Below are positions 19,846-33,800 of a stretch of 64,000 nt of DNA, one piece after another. The DNA is from Blepharisma stoltei (taxonomy: Eukaryota; Ciliophora; Heterotrichea; Heterotrichida; Blepharismidae): the NCBI GenBank assembly GCA_914767885.1, contig CAJZBQ010000051.1, positions 1,078,404-1,142,403 of the forward strand. Direction: 5' to 3'. Each line of letters begins with the position of its first letter. The first letter of the stretch is position 1. The notes beneath the pieces were generated by a model. That model was not told the DNA's origin, ran no database searches, and was given only the letters and a program-made list of their open reading frames with translations. The position numbers and the translations under genes are program-made.

Positions 19846-20779
19846 TAACGATGACCCCCCCTCAATCTTCATGCCTATTGCAACAAAAATGCAATTTTTA
19901 ATATAAAATCTTATATAAAAAAAATAATAATTTTCATGTCTCTTGCAACAAATATATACATTAAAATGGTGAAACGTGTCAATCTGCCCTCTTGGCGCAG
20001 CAGTCCAGACCTTATGGCTACGGCGAACTGGGACGGACTCCGAGCCGAGATTCAGACAGAGGCTCAAGAAGTGTGTATCCGGGTAGGTTTTGGTGGTTTC
20101 CTGTAATTGGAAATGGAGGTGCTCAGCAACGTCCTTGGATCCGAGGACCCATGGGCATTCCTCTAACGAGAAACTGGGGGTTTCAGCCCAGGACACAGGG
20201 AACAGTCTTTTTTCCTGTAGCTGTCGAAGAAAGGCACTTTGACACTCAATAGAATCCAAGAGCTGATCCTTGGAATCAAGCTACTCCAATCGCCCGTAGA
20301 ATGGCCTCAGAAATCCATAAGCCGCCCACTCAAGACTGAACTCCCAAGGCAAGGAGGAGACAGAAGGTACGGGAAGGCACTCGTAAGAGGGATAGATCCT
20401 CTGGACTGGAGTCGAAAAGCAGTAGAACCTTCCGTACGGGAGGTATTTAATGACTGCGTCATCAATATGGCTAGCGCCTGTCTGTAATAATCTTAATCCT
20501 AATCCAATGCAACAAATTTTCGATGTGCATCTTAAATTTTTCTGTACTTTTTAGCTAGATAAGTTTAATAAAATGCCGAGCCTAGCAATAGCCGTCCAAA
20601 TCTCGATGAGAAGGTCATTACACCTACAGTAGCGCTGTTTTTATGGTTTTTTTTGAGAAACTCACCTAGAGAAAAATGCATTAATTTTTTTATAAAAATT
20701 TTGTGTTGCAGTAGGCATGAAGATTTTTTCGAAAAATTTTTGTTGCAGTAGACATGAAGATTGAGGGGGGGGTCATCGT
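19846..20779. mobile_element. Intergenic IES/MITE-like element with 50-bp inverted ends, about 934 bp
   Basis: Left end TAACGATGACCCCCC, followed by TCAATCTTCATG and TTGCAACAAAAAT, is mirrored almost perfectly at 20,738-20,781. A TA flanks each end. The element carries a GC-rich retroposon inserted inside it. It has no ORF of its own. Confidence 0.85.
19954..20507 (+). mobile_element. GC-rich retroposon-like insert with 10-bp target duplication
   Basis: The insert is flanked by TGCAACAAAT at 19,944-19,953 and 20,508-20,517. It ends with TAATAATCTTAATCCTAATC, a tail like that of the element at 8,941. Short ORFs run through it but none resembles a known protein. A decayed relative lies at 985-1345. 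Confidence 0.75.
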
Positions 20780-20998
20780 TATATAATTACCAAGATTAAT
20801 TATTTTACCTTTAATTTAAAATAAATTAGTGAACATAATTTAAGTTAATACTAAATCAGAGACAATGACTAGAGGCACTATTAGCTGGAATGCAAATATA
20901 AAGTTTAACAAGCATGAAGACTTTAATAAATCGAGCTATATGCTACATTAAAATTTATTAAATAATAAAAAAATGACGATCATCTTGAGACTATAAGC

Positions 20999-21290
20999 TA
21001 ATATTTTTTACCCCCCTTTAAATATAAAACAAATATCAGTAAAATTAGTTTGACCCTAATTTAATGGAAAATTGCGATCAGAATGCGATTTAAGCAATTA
21101 TTCACGCTAAATCGATTAAGTTTTTTAATTATTCATTCATAAAAATAAATTAAAATTCAAACATTGTGCTCAATTTATATATTTTTAAAAATTTTTAAAA
21201 AAGAGAAATTTAATTATAAATCCTTTTATAAAAAATATTAACCCCAATTAATTGGGAAAGGATTTTTTGTTCCAATTTAAATGGGGAAGT
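20999..21290. mobile_element. Intergenic MITE family 1 derivative, about 292 bp
   Basis: GCTAA at both ends inward, then TACCCCCCCTTTAAAT on the left and CCCCATTTAAATTGGAAC (complement of the right end). Shorter than the full-length copies at 10,897 and 37,173. Confidence 0.6.
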
Positions 21291-21961
21291 TAGCTTTCAA
21301 AGAAATTTTCTTATGGTATATTTTATCAATATCAATCAAATTAATGAAAATTCATGAAGAAATCTTCTTGATAAAAATTAATCAGAATATAAAATAGCAG
21401 AATGAGCAAATTTATCAGCTAAAATTTGCTGTAGCAATTTTAAAGCTACAGCAAATTTTCATTTACTTTGAAAAAGTCATTTATAAAACTCAAAAAACTC
21501 TCCAGCTTTGTTCCTTATATTTATTATGGCTAAATTGCATGATTGCGATCCTATAAATGATACAAGAGATAGATGAATAAATTTAAGTTTAAATATCAAG
21601 AGAAATCATGATAATAATGACTCAGAATTTTCATTAATTATCCGAATATAAAACTCTGCTTATTTATCATCAGAATTTGAATTATTTTCATGCGGTTATT
21701 AAGTTAATTCGACTCTCACTCATTTATTTCTGTGCAAGATGATATTAAGCTATTAAGTTATTTTCCTTTTCAAACCTATTGCCTTGCGTCCCTTTCCATA
21801 TCTAAAATCGCATTTACTGACCATTGCAACTTTTCTTATTAAATTGTTTAATAGCTTATAAAATTCGATTTCCTGCAATCAATCTTTTCTCATGCTATAT
21901 AATTTAAATTGAATGGATTTTTACTTGACCGCAATTTTCTCCGATATCTTAATAAAAATAA

Positions 21962-24900
21962 ATGCCAAAATTCAATATTTCTCCCCAAGAAGACGTTCAA
22001 TTCCTTGAAAACCGTGAATTAATCACTGTTTACCCTGAACTCAATTCTAAAATCTTGGCATTCTTCGGGAGCTTTTTTAGGGCTAAATATGATCAAAAAA
22101 TATCACTTAAAAAGCAAATTATCATAGAGGCAACAGTTAGCATAATTATAGCAGTTCAGTCGGTCTCGATTATTTGATATGCATTAATGCCTATCAGCAA
22201 TTGGGAGAGCTATTCGGTTTTTTGAGAGGTCATGGGCTATACCAATTTGGAGAGTATTTGTGACGCGTTTAATATTTTGGATAAGTGCTTCTATGCAGTG
22301 ATAATAAATATTTCATTTTGTGCGCTGTCAGTCTTTTCTGCTGGAATTTTAAATTTTTATGGAAGAAGTCTGCCAGAAAGTGTCATGGCTATATCAAGGA
22401 AAGTATTTTTTATGCTTACTACAGTGCTTTATATTCCGTTTTTGCTAGTCCTGCTTGATACTTTTACAGAATCATCGCATTTAAATTAAATTAAAAGTCT
22501 TACCTTCTTCCAGATTTGATGGCTCTGCATAATTCGACTAATGCCAATCTAATTCTACGCGGATTTTTAGTCGCTATTTCGAATAGTAGTCTTCTCTAGG
22601 AGCAAGGGCTCTCAATATAATTCTCAAGAGTATCAATGGGTAAGTGAGACGCTCTGTCAGAAGGTCATCGGGTGACGGCCACCTTTGGGAGAGGTGACAC
22701 CTAGGAAAAAGGAACCACACCTTCCGGACCGGAAAGAAAAAAGCTGTGGCCCAAAAACCACTTGGATAACTAATACTTTTCCATGGAGCCATGACCAGCT
22801 GATTCCCAAGGCCACCCTTCAAAGTGACTTTTGCGATTAGGGCAGAGTTATCTCTTCAAGAGCATATTAGTCGCAACCGCCATATTAATTATTCACATTT
22901 AAAGGAATCAGCAGGATCTACCAGCGAAAATAGTGGAACAAGTGCAGACTTTGATAGTCTCGGGGTCGCATTGAGTATTTTTTTTATAGTGATTTTTGTG
23001 TTTTTAAATGTAATTTCCGAGTTTTTTACTGCAGATTTATCCCATATGCATGTAGAAATTAATTTAAAAGCTAGATCACATTCTTCATTAGATTTGCTGA
23101 TTTGGTTGTTTTATGCCGCTGAGTGCGTTATTTATTATATTGGGAGCAGAGACTATGCAGTTGGGAGCCAAATTGGAATTTTATCCTTAGCTGTTCTTTT
23201 GTGCTGGATGCTCTTGGCAGATTTCGCTTATTTTAATTCTACTGCTAGTGCAATACAACTATGCAAGCTGGTATCACTCGTGGTAAGCTTGCTTTCTTTT
23301 TTACTAGCAGCTGCAATTGATGACAGCTTAATAACCGTCCTTGGGTATCTAGTTATTCAGCCTTTTATTTTGATAAACACTTTTCGAAAAGTCAAGAATC
23401 AAGGTCCTTTGAAAAAGACTGAACTCAAAACAATCAATGACTTCGAATTAAGCATAAGGAGCTTAATGATAGACCCAAAACTCGAAAATAAAGAAAGGAT
23501 CATAGACTTGTTTAACCGGTACTTTAAATGCAAATCTTCACAAAGAAATAAGCTGGCCTATATATGGGAGATTAATTATTGCCTTCATGGATTAGATGAC
23601 GAGAGGCTGGCAAGGATTAAATTATCTAGGCTCAATAGTGTAGCGCAATCCTTAGAAGGCGCAATTCAAGAGTGAAAAATTAGTGAACAGCTGAAGAAAA
23701 ATATCCAAGAAAGTCCTCAGGATATACAGTATATCCAATATGTGCTAGACATAGAAAAGACAAAAAACTATGATATTGATTTGTGTGTCGGACTTGTAAA
23801 TTTATTGACAGAGTTTTCTAGGGAATCCCCAGATGTTAAAAAGCTAATCACTTTTATATCATCTGTCTCTGATCTTGCTGCCAAATCAAAAAGCTCATAT
23901 GAGAAAATTAAGATTAAGATTAAGATTACGCTGGGTATTTAAGGTCCCTACTACGTCCGAGGTCGCATGCCACGGTTTCCCGTGTGGTGGCAGAGCGTTC
24001 ACCAAGCCCGGGCCGAAACCCCGGTTTCTCGGTAGAGGTATTGTCAAGGGCCGTCTCATACCGGCTTTGCTGACCACCTCCATTTCCAACTTGGATCGTC
24101 GCCTAAGTTTACGCCAACTCCGCTTCGTCGTCCCGCCAGATCTGCCCATTGAAGGGCACCTTTTCAACTGGAGAGACCCCCGTTTTGGTGTCTAACTCGC
24201 CTCCCCTCTTTCCGGTCATCCCGAGAAAGAACTCAACAGCTTTCGCCATTCGGGGCGAGCCACTAAAGCAGCTTAGGCAGGTAAGTCGCCCTGCCTCATT
24301 TCGGGCACTCACTGGGCTGAGCGCTGCTGGCAAAAAGAAGTCACGAATAACTGCCCATGGGTCTGGTCGCAAAAACAGCGGCTCTCGCGCTTAGGCCTCT
24401 CGCTTCGAGGTCCCAGACGTTGTTGGGCTAATTCCTGGCTCCAAAAACCATGACCGGATATACATGGGTAACCACCACTGAGAGGGTGGGTGGGTCGCCA
24501 TACGCCATTTTATGTATATTCATATGAGAAAAATAATTGATAAGTATAAAAATATCGAAGCTTTCGACCTTTTTATATCTTTTTTGGAAAATGTCCTCAG
24601 AAAGTTTGATGATGCTAATGCGATTAGAAGAAAAAAGAACTGGCTCACTGAAATCGGCTCAATAATAAAGAATGACAGCGCCATTAAGATTTTTAATAAA
24701 AAAGTCGGGATTATCCTGATCTCCGCAAACCCAGAAACTATGGGCCTTATTACACACATAAACGATAACGCATCTAGGTACCTTAAGATTTCCAAACAAG
24801 AAGCAATAGGCAGCGATTTATCAGATTTTGTTCCTTACCCTTATAAAATTAATCACAGGCAGCATCTTTTACACTTCACATCACGATGCAACGACTCAAA

Positions 24901-27293
24901 CAAAGAAATCACTCCAATGTTTTTCGTGCAAGACCACCAAGAATATTTATTTGACTGCAATATTGAGATAAAATACACAGCTCTCCACTACAATTCTTAT
25001 TTCTTAGTATCCTTGAAGCCTCACCATTATTCTCGTCAAATAATTTTGGTTTCAGATGAAGGCTTTATTTTGGGCTATTCCATGAAAATCCCAGCTATTT
25101 TTGGCTTATCTGACCGCTGGACGCTCAACAGATCAACTATTTTTGATTTTGTCGCTGATTACTCAGAGATGAGTCTGAACCATACTTATTATATTTTTTA
25201 CAAAAACAAAAAACTCGCAGTTGTGAGACAAAATTTACACATAAAGTCTGTCACAATTCACATTGTTATGGTCATCAGCGAGCCAAGTCATATTGAAATG
25301 CTGGAGCAAGGCTACACTTTGGAGCAAATGTTTTGGGCCATAAGCAATCAAGGCTCAGAAAAAGAAGTTTCAAGAGAAAACATAATGGAAAGAGTGAAGA
25401 TTTTGTCAAGTAAGCATGAAACTGACATGGACTACTCAATAAGCACAGAAAAGCTCGATGAAACCCAGATCGCTACTACTGAAAAATGGCTAAAAGCTAA
25501 CAAAAGTGACACAAAATCCAACTTGTCTCCAAGCCAGTCTTCAACGCAGTCAAAAAGCTCGATCCTCATCACAAATAATTTCGTTTCACAGATAAGAAGG
25601 GCTGTTAATGTTTTTCGAGTTGTTTTGCTGATTGCTGTCTTGGTCATGCTTGGAATAAACTTCGCGATTCTTGGCGTTATTTATAGTAATGTCTCCCATT
25701 CGACGTCAATACAGTCTTTTAATGATATGGGGCAGGCTCTTTATTGTATAGCTTCAATTGCTAATCTAGTGAGGTCAATCGATCTAGAATACAGGACTGG
25801 AAAATATAACTTAACAAGGGACACGGGATATTTGGAAGAGAATATGGTCAGTTTATCTTTATTGCAAAAGAATCTGCTGGATGACTACGATGACTGAAGC
25901 TACTGCTCAGCGTCAAAAATCATGACTGATAACGAAATCCCTATATGAAATTTTGCATCTGGGACGCCAATTTTGATTTACTACAATTTATATGATGCTA
26001 TGCAGGAATTCATAAACTATGTAATTTACATTTAGGGGCGAGACCTCCTGCTGCTGATTGAGGAAAAAAATGCAAACTATAACCAAGAACTATATTTTTT
26101 GGTCCTTAACAGCTTGAGTTTTGGGTACCATAAAATTGATCACTCGCTTCAAGAGCTTGTTGATTGTGAAAAGAATCGAATTAAGGACTCTGGAGATAAC
26201 TTAAGAATCATTATTATCTGCGTCATTCTTATTCTTGGAGGAATAGCTGCATTTCTTATATCTTGCATCGTTCTTATTAGAAGAAAATATGAGATGTTGT
26301 GGGCTTATATTAGGATAAACGCTTTTAACTCATATGCGACTCTCAAAGCATCAGCTATTGACAGACTCTCAGCAATCCATGAAATTATACTGGAAGACGA
26401 AAGCAGACCGAACTCCAGCAAGCTCAAAGAGAAGCCTATCAACACAAAGATTTTATTTAGATACAGCGTCAGGGTATTCTCTCTTGCTGCTTTGTCGCTT
26501 TCCTTTTATCTATTGACTTTGTTTTATCTGTATGTAAACTGTGAAGAAGCAATGCAAAACAGACCTCAATTGTTGTACAATTTTATTGAAAGAAGGACTC
26601 TGTTGTCTCAAATCGGACTTTTTGCAAGAGATGTAAACCGACCACAGAGGCTTCGTCGTTTTATTAGATCAGAACTTTTTGGTAGTGTGGCAATTCCTAG
26701 GTATTTTGATCTCGATGATTTTGATAGAATTGTAATGGGATATGAGGAAAAAGTTCATATAAAATGGCATGCAACGACCACAGATGGTTAGGACTTTCCC
26801 AAACTCATACGGACTTGCCAATCCCAACATTCAGCTAAATTATCTAATTGACAGGTTTGCTAAGAGCGCAACACAAATCAGAAAGCACAAATACACATCT
26901 ATGCTAAATAACTACCTATGAGATAGATATTTTGAAAGAGTCGCAAATTCAGCGCCTATTCTGGCGTTTGGTACCAGAGCAGGGCAATATTCAATCATTT
27001 TTGACGCATACAACCTGGCTGCCCCAAATTTCACACCGGCTGACCAGATGATGGCTGATTTTCTCGGAAATTGCTCTATAGTCCAAGAAGCCATCGGGAA
27101 GAATTATAACTTGACTGATCAATCAACAATAGATGTGATCAATGCCCAGCTCTGAAATTTCATTTATGTCACAATTGCCTATTGTGTGATTCTTGCACTT
27201 CTATACTGCTTCTTCTATCTGCCATTCTTGGCAAAGGAAATTAGGCTCCTCTATAAGATAAAGAAAGCAGCCGCAATTGTTGCTGACAAATAG
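21962..27293 (+). CDS. Multi-pass membrane protein with central PAS domain (TmcB/TmcC-like), about 1,450 aa
   Basis: The N-terminal third has several hydrophobic helices with TGA-encoded Trp (SIIWYALMP). A PAS-like domain follows around residue 590-700 (ILISANPETMGLITHIND, then IGSDLSDFVP and KINHRQHLLHF). The C-terminal half has further helices, including two near 850-1000 and two near the end. This layout matches the tiny-macrocysts (Tmc) PAS family, expanded in ciliates and probably sensory; ligand unknown. One 15-nt intron lies at 26,021. IESs occur at 22,584 and 23,898, and one unresolved segment lies at 22,446-22,551. Two extra A's in runs near 24,530 and 26,762 must be discounted. With these the total is a multiple of three. 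Stop is TAG. Confidence 0.8.
22459..22529. other. Probable IES, boundaries unresolved (22,446-22,551)
   Basis: The frame stops at 22,487 and reopens in another frame as PDLMALHNSTNANL. The removed length must be 2 mod 3. TA-bounded solutions include 22,459-22,529 (71 bp) and 22,446-22,549 (104 bp). I cannot choose between them from this sequence. Confidence 0.45.
22584..22837. mobile_element. IES, about 254 bp, GC-rich insert
   Basis: Removal between TAG repeats joins GFLVAISN to RAELSLQEHISRN in frame. The insert is much richer in GC than the gene and resembles the other GC-rich elements in composition. A TAG repeat 3 bp on is an equally valid left edge. Confidence 0.75.
23898..24522 (-). 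mobile_element. IES, about 625 bp: GC-rich retroposon in target duplication
   Basis: TCATATGAGAAAA flanks both sides (23,895 and 24,520). Next to the left copy is an ATTAAG repeat, the complement of a CTTAAT tail, so the insert points leftward. The interior is GC-rich without a convincing protein. Joining at TA inside the duplication gives SSYEKIIDKYKN if one surplus A near 24,533 is ignored. Confidence 0.75.
26021..26035 (+). other. 15-nt intron in the PAS-domain gene
   Basis: GTAATTTACATTTAG has GT..AG ends and an in-frame TAG at its end. Removal joins EFINY to GRDLLLL in phase 0. Confidence 0.9.
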
Positions 27294-27870
27294 TAAGTTG
27301 TTTATATCATTTAAAATGGATTAGTTTTGAAATTTTAATGCTTAAAAGTCCTTAAATAACAGCTTTTAAATATTTATATGTTGACTTTCAATGAGTAAGG
27401 ATTTATAATTCAGTTCTCATATTATATTTTGAGATCCCTTATTAAATTGATAGAAATAAACTGGTAGCGAGTGACTTGAGGCGCGTTCCGGCGGGGCAGG
27501 AGGACTGAAGCTGAACAAGCTGAAAATAGCGCCTATGCAGCTTTAGAACTAGGCCTTCGGCTTTGGAATCCTACAGAAGAGGGAACTATATAAGGTTTTC
27601 CTGTCTTTGCTTAGGCGAGTGGTTTTCTATCTCAGTCTATCCTTTTTGGGAATGTCTGGCACTGGGAGAGTTGGTTTAGATCGGAATCCAAGTGAGCAGC
27701 CTTCCATTTTCCTCATATGAGTTCTGAGGCATATATATATATATGAACACTTGGAGCCAAGATGAGGCAAAGGTTAATGATTATCCAGCTTATAGCCAGC
27801 TTAACCTTTTGGTTCTGACTTTTATTAAATTAACACAAAGTCTAATGAAAATAGTCTAGCATTTCTAGTT
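27294..27870. other. Convergent intergenic region with GC-rich repeat
   Basis: The spacer lies between the PAS gene and the beta-helix gene, which converge. About 27,463-27,735 is GC-rich (GGCGCGTTCCGGCGGGGC) and ends near a (TA)n run. It resembles the dispersed GC-rich elements in composition and shares an AGATGAGGCAAAGG word with about 2,000. No ORF is supported. Confidence 0.45.
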
Positions 27871-30800
27871 TTAATCGCTGAAAAAAGTGTTGATTCTCGC
27901 ATTGCTCCTTGCATGGGCTCTTTGGCTGCAGGTCCTTGACTCAAGAGCAAGCTTGCTTCCAATTTTTCCAAAAAATTTTAAATAAAGACTTTCTGGGCTA
28001 TCAACGTCACTTCTGTAAAAGCCTTCTCTTCTAGCCTTTTTTCCATCACTGATTAAAGTAGCCTTTTTCTTTGCTTCAATTTGGTCATCTACTCCCTTTG
28101 ATTCTATTCCAAATATTTCTTTCGCGTTAAGATTGTAAGAAAATAAGCTAGTTGCCAGTTCACGAAGTACTTTATAAACTCAAAATACCAGAAAAACAGC
28201 ATTTGAAAAAATCATAAGGAAGAAAAAAAACCATTTAGAGCCGTCATTAAGATCATTTGTCAAAAAATAAAGGCCGCAATATATGGTCACTGCTGAAACA
28301 AAGACACCTCTCAGCTCCATCTCATTTAGGTCTGCTAGTTCAAATGGTCTTTTGATATGCTGAAAATATATAAAAACCAGCAAGATGCTTAGACATGTTA
28401 AAGCTTGTATGTTGGGAGAAATCGCATTAAAAATAGCTGAGAGAAAAATAATTCACATTTTTCTCATCATAACCACGAATTCCCAATAAAATCGTGACTC
28501 TTGATATCCATCATAAAGAAAGCCATACTTAATTTTATATTCAATTTGATACAGCTTTCTTTTATTACGAGTTAAATGTTGGAACACAAACAGTGGGACT
28601 CCTATCGACCATATAATAATAGATGGAAGCGCTATACAGAACGCATAAACTGTGTGGGTTCCATCCCAGCATTTTATGTCTAGATTTTTCATCAAATACT
28701 TTTCTTCATAAATGTCCATACAACTGAATGCTGAAAACATATAATTGGTGAGAGATGGATGAATTAAGAAGAAAAGGATGCACAAAGTGGCTATAAACTC
28801 TCTTTTCATCACCCTCAAGCTTTTCTTTACAACTCCAATTGAGAGCCAAAACATGAACACAATCAGTCCAAGTATTATTGGGATTAAAGAGCAAATTCAA
28901 AGCTTTGTAAAGTAAACCGTCTTGTATGAATCTGGATCATCTTTGCTGATAAGGAGACAGTCAAAGGAAAAAAATTGAGTTGAAACTTCTCCAGTTTTGC
29001 TCTGGTGCTCTACAAAGCTGGACACCATTCCTGGCCATGACAATCGCAATTGAGCAGCAAGAGAAACAAGCTGAAGGTAATTCACGAAAATTTTTAAATA
29101 GATGGACATAACTGAAGTCGGCTCATACGCACTTATTATAGTAGTACGGACTAAAATAGCCAAGGCCAAGGCTACTCCTAAAATGATAAAACAAATCTTG
29201 ATAATAGTCCATGAGTTGTCACAAACTGCACAAACGTTGGAACTTGAATAAGAATATCCTATTTCGCATGCTTGGCATAAGTTTCCTTTGCACCCTGCAG
29301 AGCAGATTCCAGTCGTAGATATATAGCCGATATCAGACAATAGTCCACCTAAGCAAGCTCCTTTGTTCAAGCATTCATAAATACGAGCAGAATCATTACT
29401 TCCACGCCAATAGCCTGAGTTTGGGGCAATGAGGCTGCCTCCATAGCAATGTGCATGTGCAGGGCAATCAGAGCATTGATCATCAGTGCTTAAACTATAT
29501 GTACCGTTATTGCATGCGATGCATGAATTGCTCTGCTGGAACTCTCCTTTTATGCATGTCCTTAGTGCAACGGAAACATTGCACTCAATATTTTGGCCTG
29601 AAAAGGAAATATATGGCGCTGAAATTGTTATATTTATTTCACTACCAGGGACTGCAATAATCGAAAAATCATCAAAAATGATGATTCCACCATCAGGCGT
29701 GGTAGATGTAGTGCCTATCAAATTTGTATTGGAATCTCCCATTATGATGACTTCTAAATCGTCAGAGCCGTATGCAACAACTTGAGAATAGTGATCAAGC
29801 AATCTCAGCTTTATTGGAGACGGAAACTTCTGGCTGCTTCCGACCCCAGAAAAACTAGTGAGTTGCCTTTGGCTATCTGAAATGACTAACTCAAACTTAT
29901 ATGGAAAAGAAGCGACATCTGATCCATAAGTTGCATTGCTACTTTGATAAGTATTATTACTGATTTCTGGCATAGATCCAGCTCACCTAATAGCACCACC
30001 TGAGTGAATTGCAGAATTGTTGGTGAACATATTTTTCTTTATACTAGCCAAGCAGTTTTTATCGTTATAAGAGCATGAAATAAAGATCCCTCCTCCAGTT
30101 ATAGCAGAATTCGAGTCAAAATCATTATCAGTTATACTTACCTTAGTATTTGAGAGCAGCAAATATATTCCTCCTCCGCTTCCTTCATTATCTTCTGAAA
30201 TTGCTGGCTCTCCCTTTTAAATTGGAGCAAAACATGGTAAAATTTCTATTTTTTTGGTAATTTAGCCCCTTTAAATTTTAGCAAACATTTTTTCAATAGG
30301 GAAATTTTTAAGTAGAATATTAATTTTCTAGACTAATCTTTTTTAAAATTTTAAAATTATAGAAAAAATTAATATGATTGTTTTAAAAAAAAAAAATAAC
30401 CCCTCTTCAAATTGGAACAGATCTTTGTTCCAATTTCAAGGTAGGGGAGTGAGTTATTTTTAAGTAAGCAGTTAGAAATAGTAAATTCTGGGCTTTCATA
30501 ATACTGCGAGTCAATATAGACTGCTCCACCCTTGTTTCTTGATGTGTTATTGATAAAGGAAGACCTTAGGATTTGCCCGTATTTTACGTTCTGCAGTAGT
30601 ACTGCTCCTCCATTCTCTAAGCTAGCACCATTATAAAACTCGTCATCTTGAATATTTAGATAGCTTGTTTCAGTAGCAAAAATAGCCCCAGATTTAAAGT
30701 TGCTAAATTTTGAATCATAGACTTGCAGAACTCCCTGCACGTGAATCATATATGAACTGTTTTCAGTGCTCTCAGTTTCCCTTAAGTCTGAAAAATCTGA

Positions 30801-33800
30801 ATTTTTTATTGTGATATTGCAATAGTCAGTCCCATAAATACCAGAAGAATAAAGGCTCCCTATTGAATAGCTTAATGAGGAGTCTTTCATCACCAAGAGT
30901 CCACCAGAAAGCGCTATTGATCCTCCGCTTTCAGAATAGCCACCACTGAAGCTAGATTTTTCTATATAGATACTGCTGCTGAAACTTCCTATTATGAAAG
31001 CCCCTTGTCCAGAAGACGACTGACCGGCAAAAACCGTGTTTGATACGTTTAATACTGCTGTATTCAGTATTATACCTGGAGAACTATAAGCTGACGCATT
31101 TTCTTTTATTTCACTGTTTTCTACCGTCACTGTAGACTCAACTATATTGATGACCCCTCCTTCTTCTATGTAATTTTTTTTGAATTTGCAGTCAGAAATA
31201 CTGTTAGTGCCTGTGGCTTCTGTATAAAGAATCGCCCCTCCTTTATAAGAGCAGGAGTTGCCTGAAAACTCACAACTTTTGAAGGTTGAACTTGAAGGGC
31301 CAGAAACAGAGACACATTTTTTTTGGTTATTCTTAAAAGAGCAACTCTCACAATATATTTCACTTTGAGAGATTTCTATGATATGCAGCTGTGTGCTTGT
31401 ATGCTTCGTAAAGCTTGTCCCAGTCAACTCCACTTTACTTATGCTCTGTGCAAGAATACTTTGGTCGTTATCAACAAACTGACTATTTGTATCAACCCAT
31501 TCAATTTTATCAAGAAGAATCACAGTATTAGTGCTGTGGTTTTGAAAGATATTGGAGTCAGATAGAATTTGGCAACTTTGAATTATTGACTGAAAGTGCA
31601 GAACCTTTCCGCCTGAATTTCCGCTGAATTCATTGTTGATTAGCTTAAGAGGCTTGCCATTGTCTTGAAAAAATCCATAAAATGCCGAGGATCCTATTCC
31701 TGCTGTGTTTCCAGTAAAGAAGCTGTCAGAAACCGTTAAATAGCCTGCATAATAAAGTGTTAAAGCCCCTGTTTTATATGAATAGTTATTAGAGAACGTT
31801 GATTTGGTAATAAATGAGGATGAATCTAAAGGAAAATTATTTTTGAAAAAAATTGCACTTCCTCCATCTGCTGAATTTCCATTGGAAAAAATGGTATTTG
31901 TTATCATCAGAATTACAGTAGCATCTTCGTCATAATTCAAATACAAGCCTGCCCCCTTATTGGACTTACAAAAATTAAAAACAGAGTTTTCGATCTTCAT
32001 TTGCGTCTTACTGTATTTATCCTGCGCTGGCTTTGCATATATGCATCCCCCATAATAATAGGATTGAGAATGGTCAATTTGCAAGTCTGAAATGACTATT
32101 CACTTGGCTTTCTGAAGGGATATGCTTGAATAGCTATATTCACTATTTGTAATAGTTGTGCTTCAAATTTCGAGATTATTAACACTTTGTATTGAAATGA
32201 GTCCTTGCGATTTATCATTTACAATATTTGAAAACCGCATTTGTGACATCTTTACACTGCCAGAATTATCACTACTTAGATATATTAAATAGTCGTCAGT
32301 AGATGTATAGGATAGTGAATCAGCAGAAATATTTGTAAAGTTTGCTCAAGTTCATATAGAAGTTATTGAAAAGAGCTGGTATAATAATGTATCTGTTGGA
32401 TTATTTCGAGTGGATAAAGTGTCTATGGAGGCAGAGTAAAGACCTTGGATGTAGAAAAAGTAAAAAATATTGTGCTTTGGCTCAAAAATACTATTATGCA
32501 CTAGCATAATTTCTGGAGGGCCTCCATATGTTAGGAGAGATTTTCTCATATGTGGAACCCAAATCCCACAGTTGAACTGCTCCCACTTGTGGGATTTGGG
32601 TTCCCCAAGTAGGAAAATGTCCTGACGAGTGAGACTCTCCCGAAATTGTGCCAATACATAATAAATTTACCAGTCAAGTATCCCTTTGAAATAAACTGGT
32701 TGATTACAACATCATTTACAAGGTGAAAACTCGGGTAATTTCAAGTGACAGCAATATTGAAAGCATGCAAATTTAGCAAACTTTTGCCGTAGAATAAGTT
32801 TGAGGCAAAGCAGCTTTCAATAACAAGATTGTTTAGGTTGATGAAGTCAGGATCTGCTTGAACAGTAACCCCGCTAACTGTAACACTGCCACCTGCAGCC
32901 CCATACAAGTTATAGTTGTACCAGTAATCGCTCCAAACACGAATTAAGCTGCAATGGGCAGTATCAATAACATTTCTAATAAAATAATTTGTGTCAAGTT
33001 CCACATTGGTAGAAGTAGTAGAAAAATAAATTTCAATTAGCCCATAATTAGACGCGTTTTCAGTGAAATTATTGCTTTTAAATTTTGAGTTTGCAAAGCT
33101 CATGTATCGGCCATTGCTCATGTATTTCGGATTAAGGATGTAGCTCGAATCATATAAAATATAAATGAACCGCTGAAATGAATAGTTCCACCAGAAGTTG
33201 TTATTTTCAAATATAATTTGTTCTTCACAGTTTGATATGTAAAACATTGATGGACAGTTTCCTGATAATGAATCTGCTGCAACTATCTGTGCTCCGCATA
33301 GAGCGAGATTGTATGAAAAATTTACGCTGGAAATCTTTATAGTTCCAGGGAATTTTGCTAGCAAAAAGCTCGATTGAACAATATTATACACGGATAGAGA
33401 GTCGAAAAGCAGTGCTTTAGTTGATTGGTGTATTAGGATATAGCAGAATTTATCATCCTAAAACATTCTATGAGTGTTTTAAGGATCCCTAATTTCTTAA
33501 TTAAAGATTCTTTCTGCATTGCCTGACTCTGCAGGAAGTCTGAATGAAGGACTACCTACAATTTGGACAGATTCAATTGACTTTTCTAGTGAATGACTCA
33601 ATTGAATCTGTCCAAATTGAAGATGTCAGCCATTCAGCAGGTGATAGAGAAAGAATCTTTAACGAAGAGATTAAGGATCCTCAAAAAAACTAATAGAATC
33701 TTTAGGATGATAAATTCACCGTTTTTTCGACTCTCTATAAGTGTATATCATAATAGGTATACCCATTTCCTAGTAAAGATACAGAGCCTCCTGAATAGAC

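Noticed and set aside
19992-20487. Plus-strand ORFs inside the GC-rich insert
   Set aside because: No relative in any family I know, no conservation in the decayed copy at 985-1345, and position inside a retroposon-like element.
23875-24394. ORFs on both strands of the GC-rich insert of the PAS gene
   Set aside because: Long ORFs are expected by chance in GC-rich DNA; no recognisable protein, and the segment is an excisable insert.
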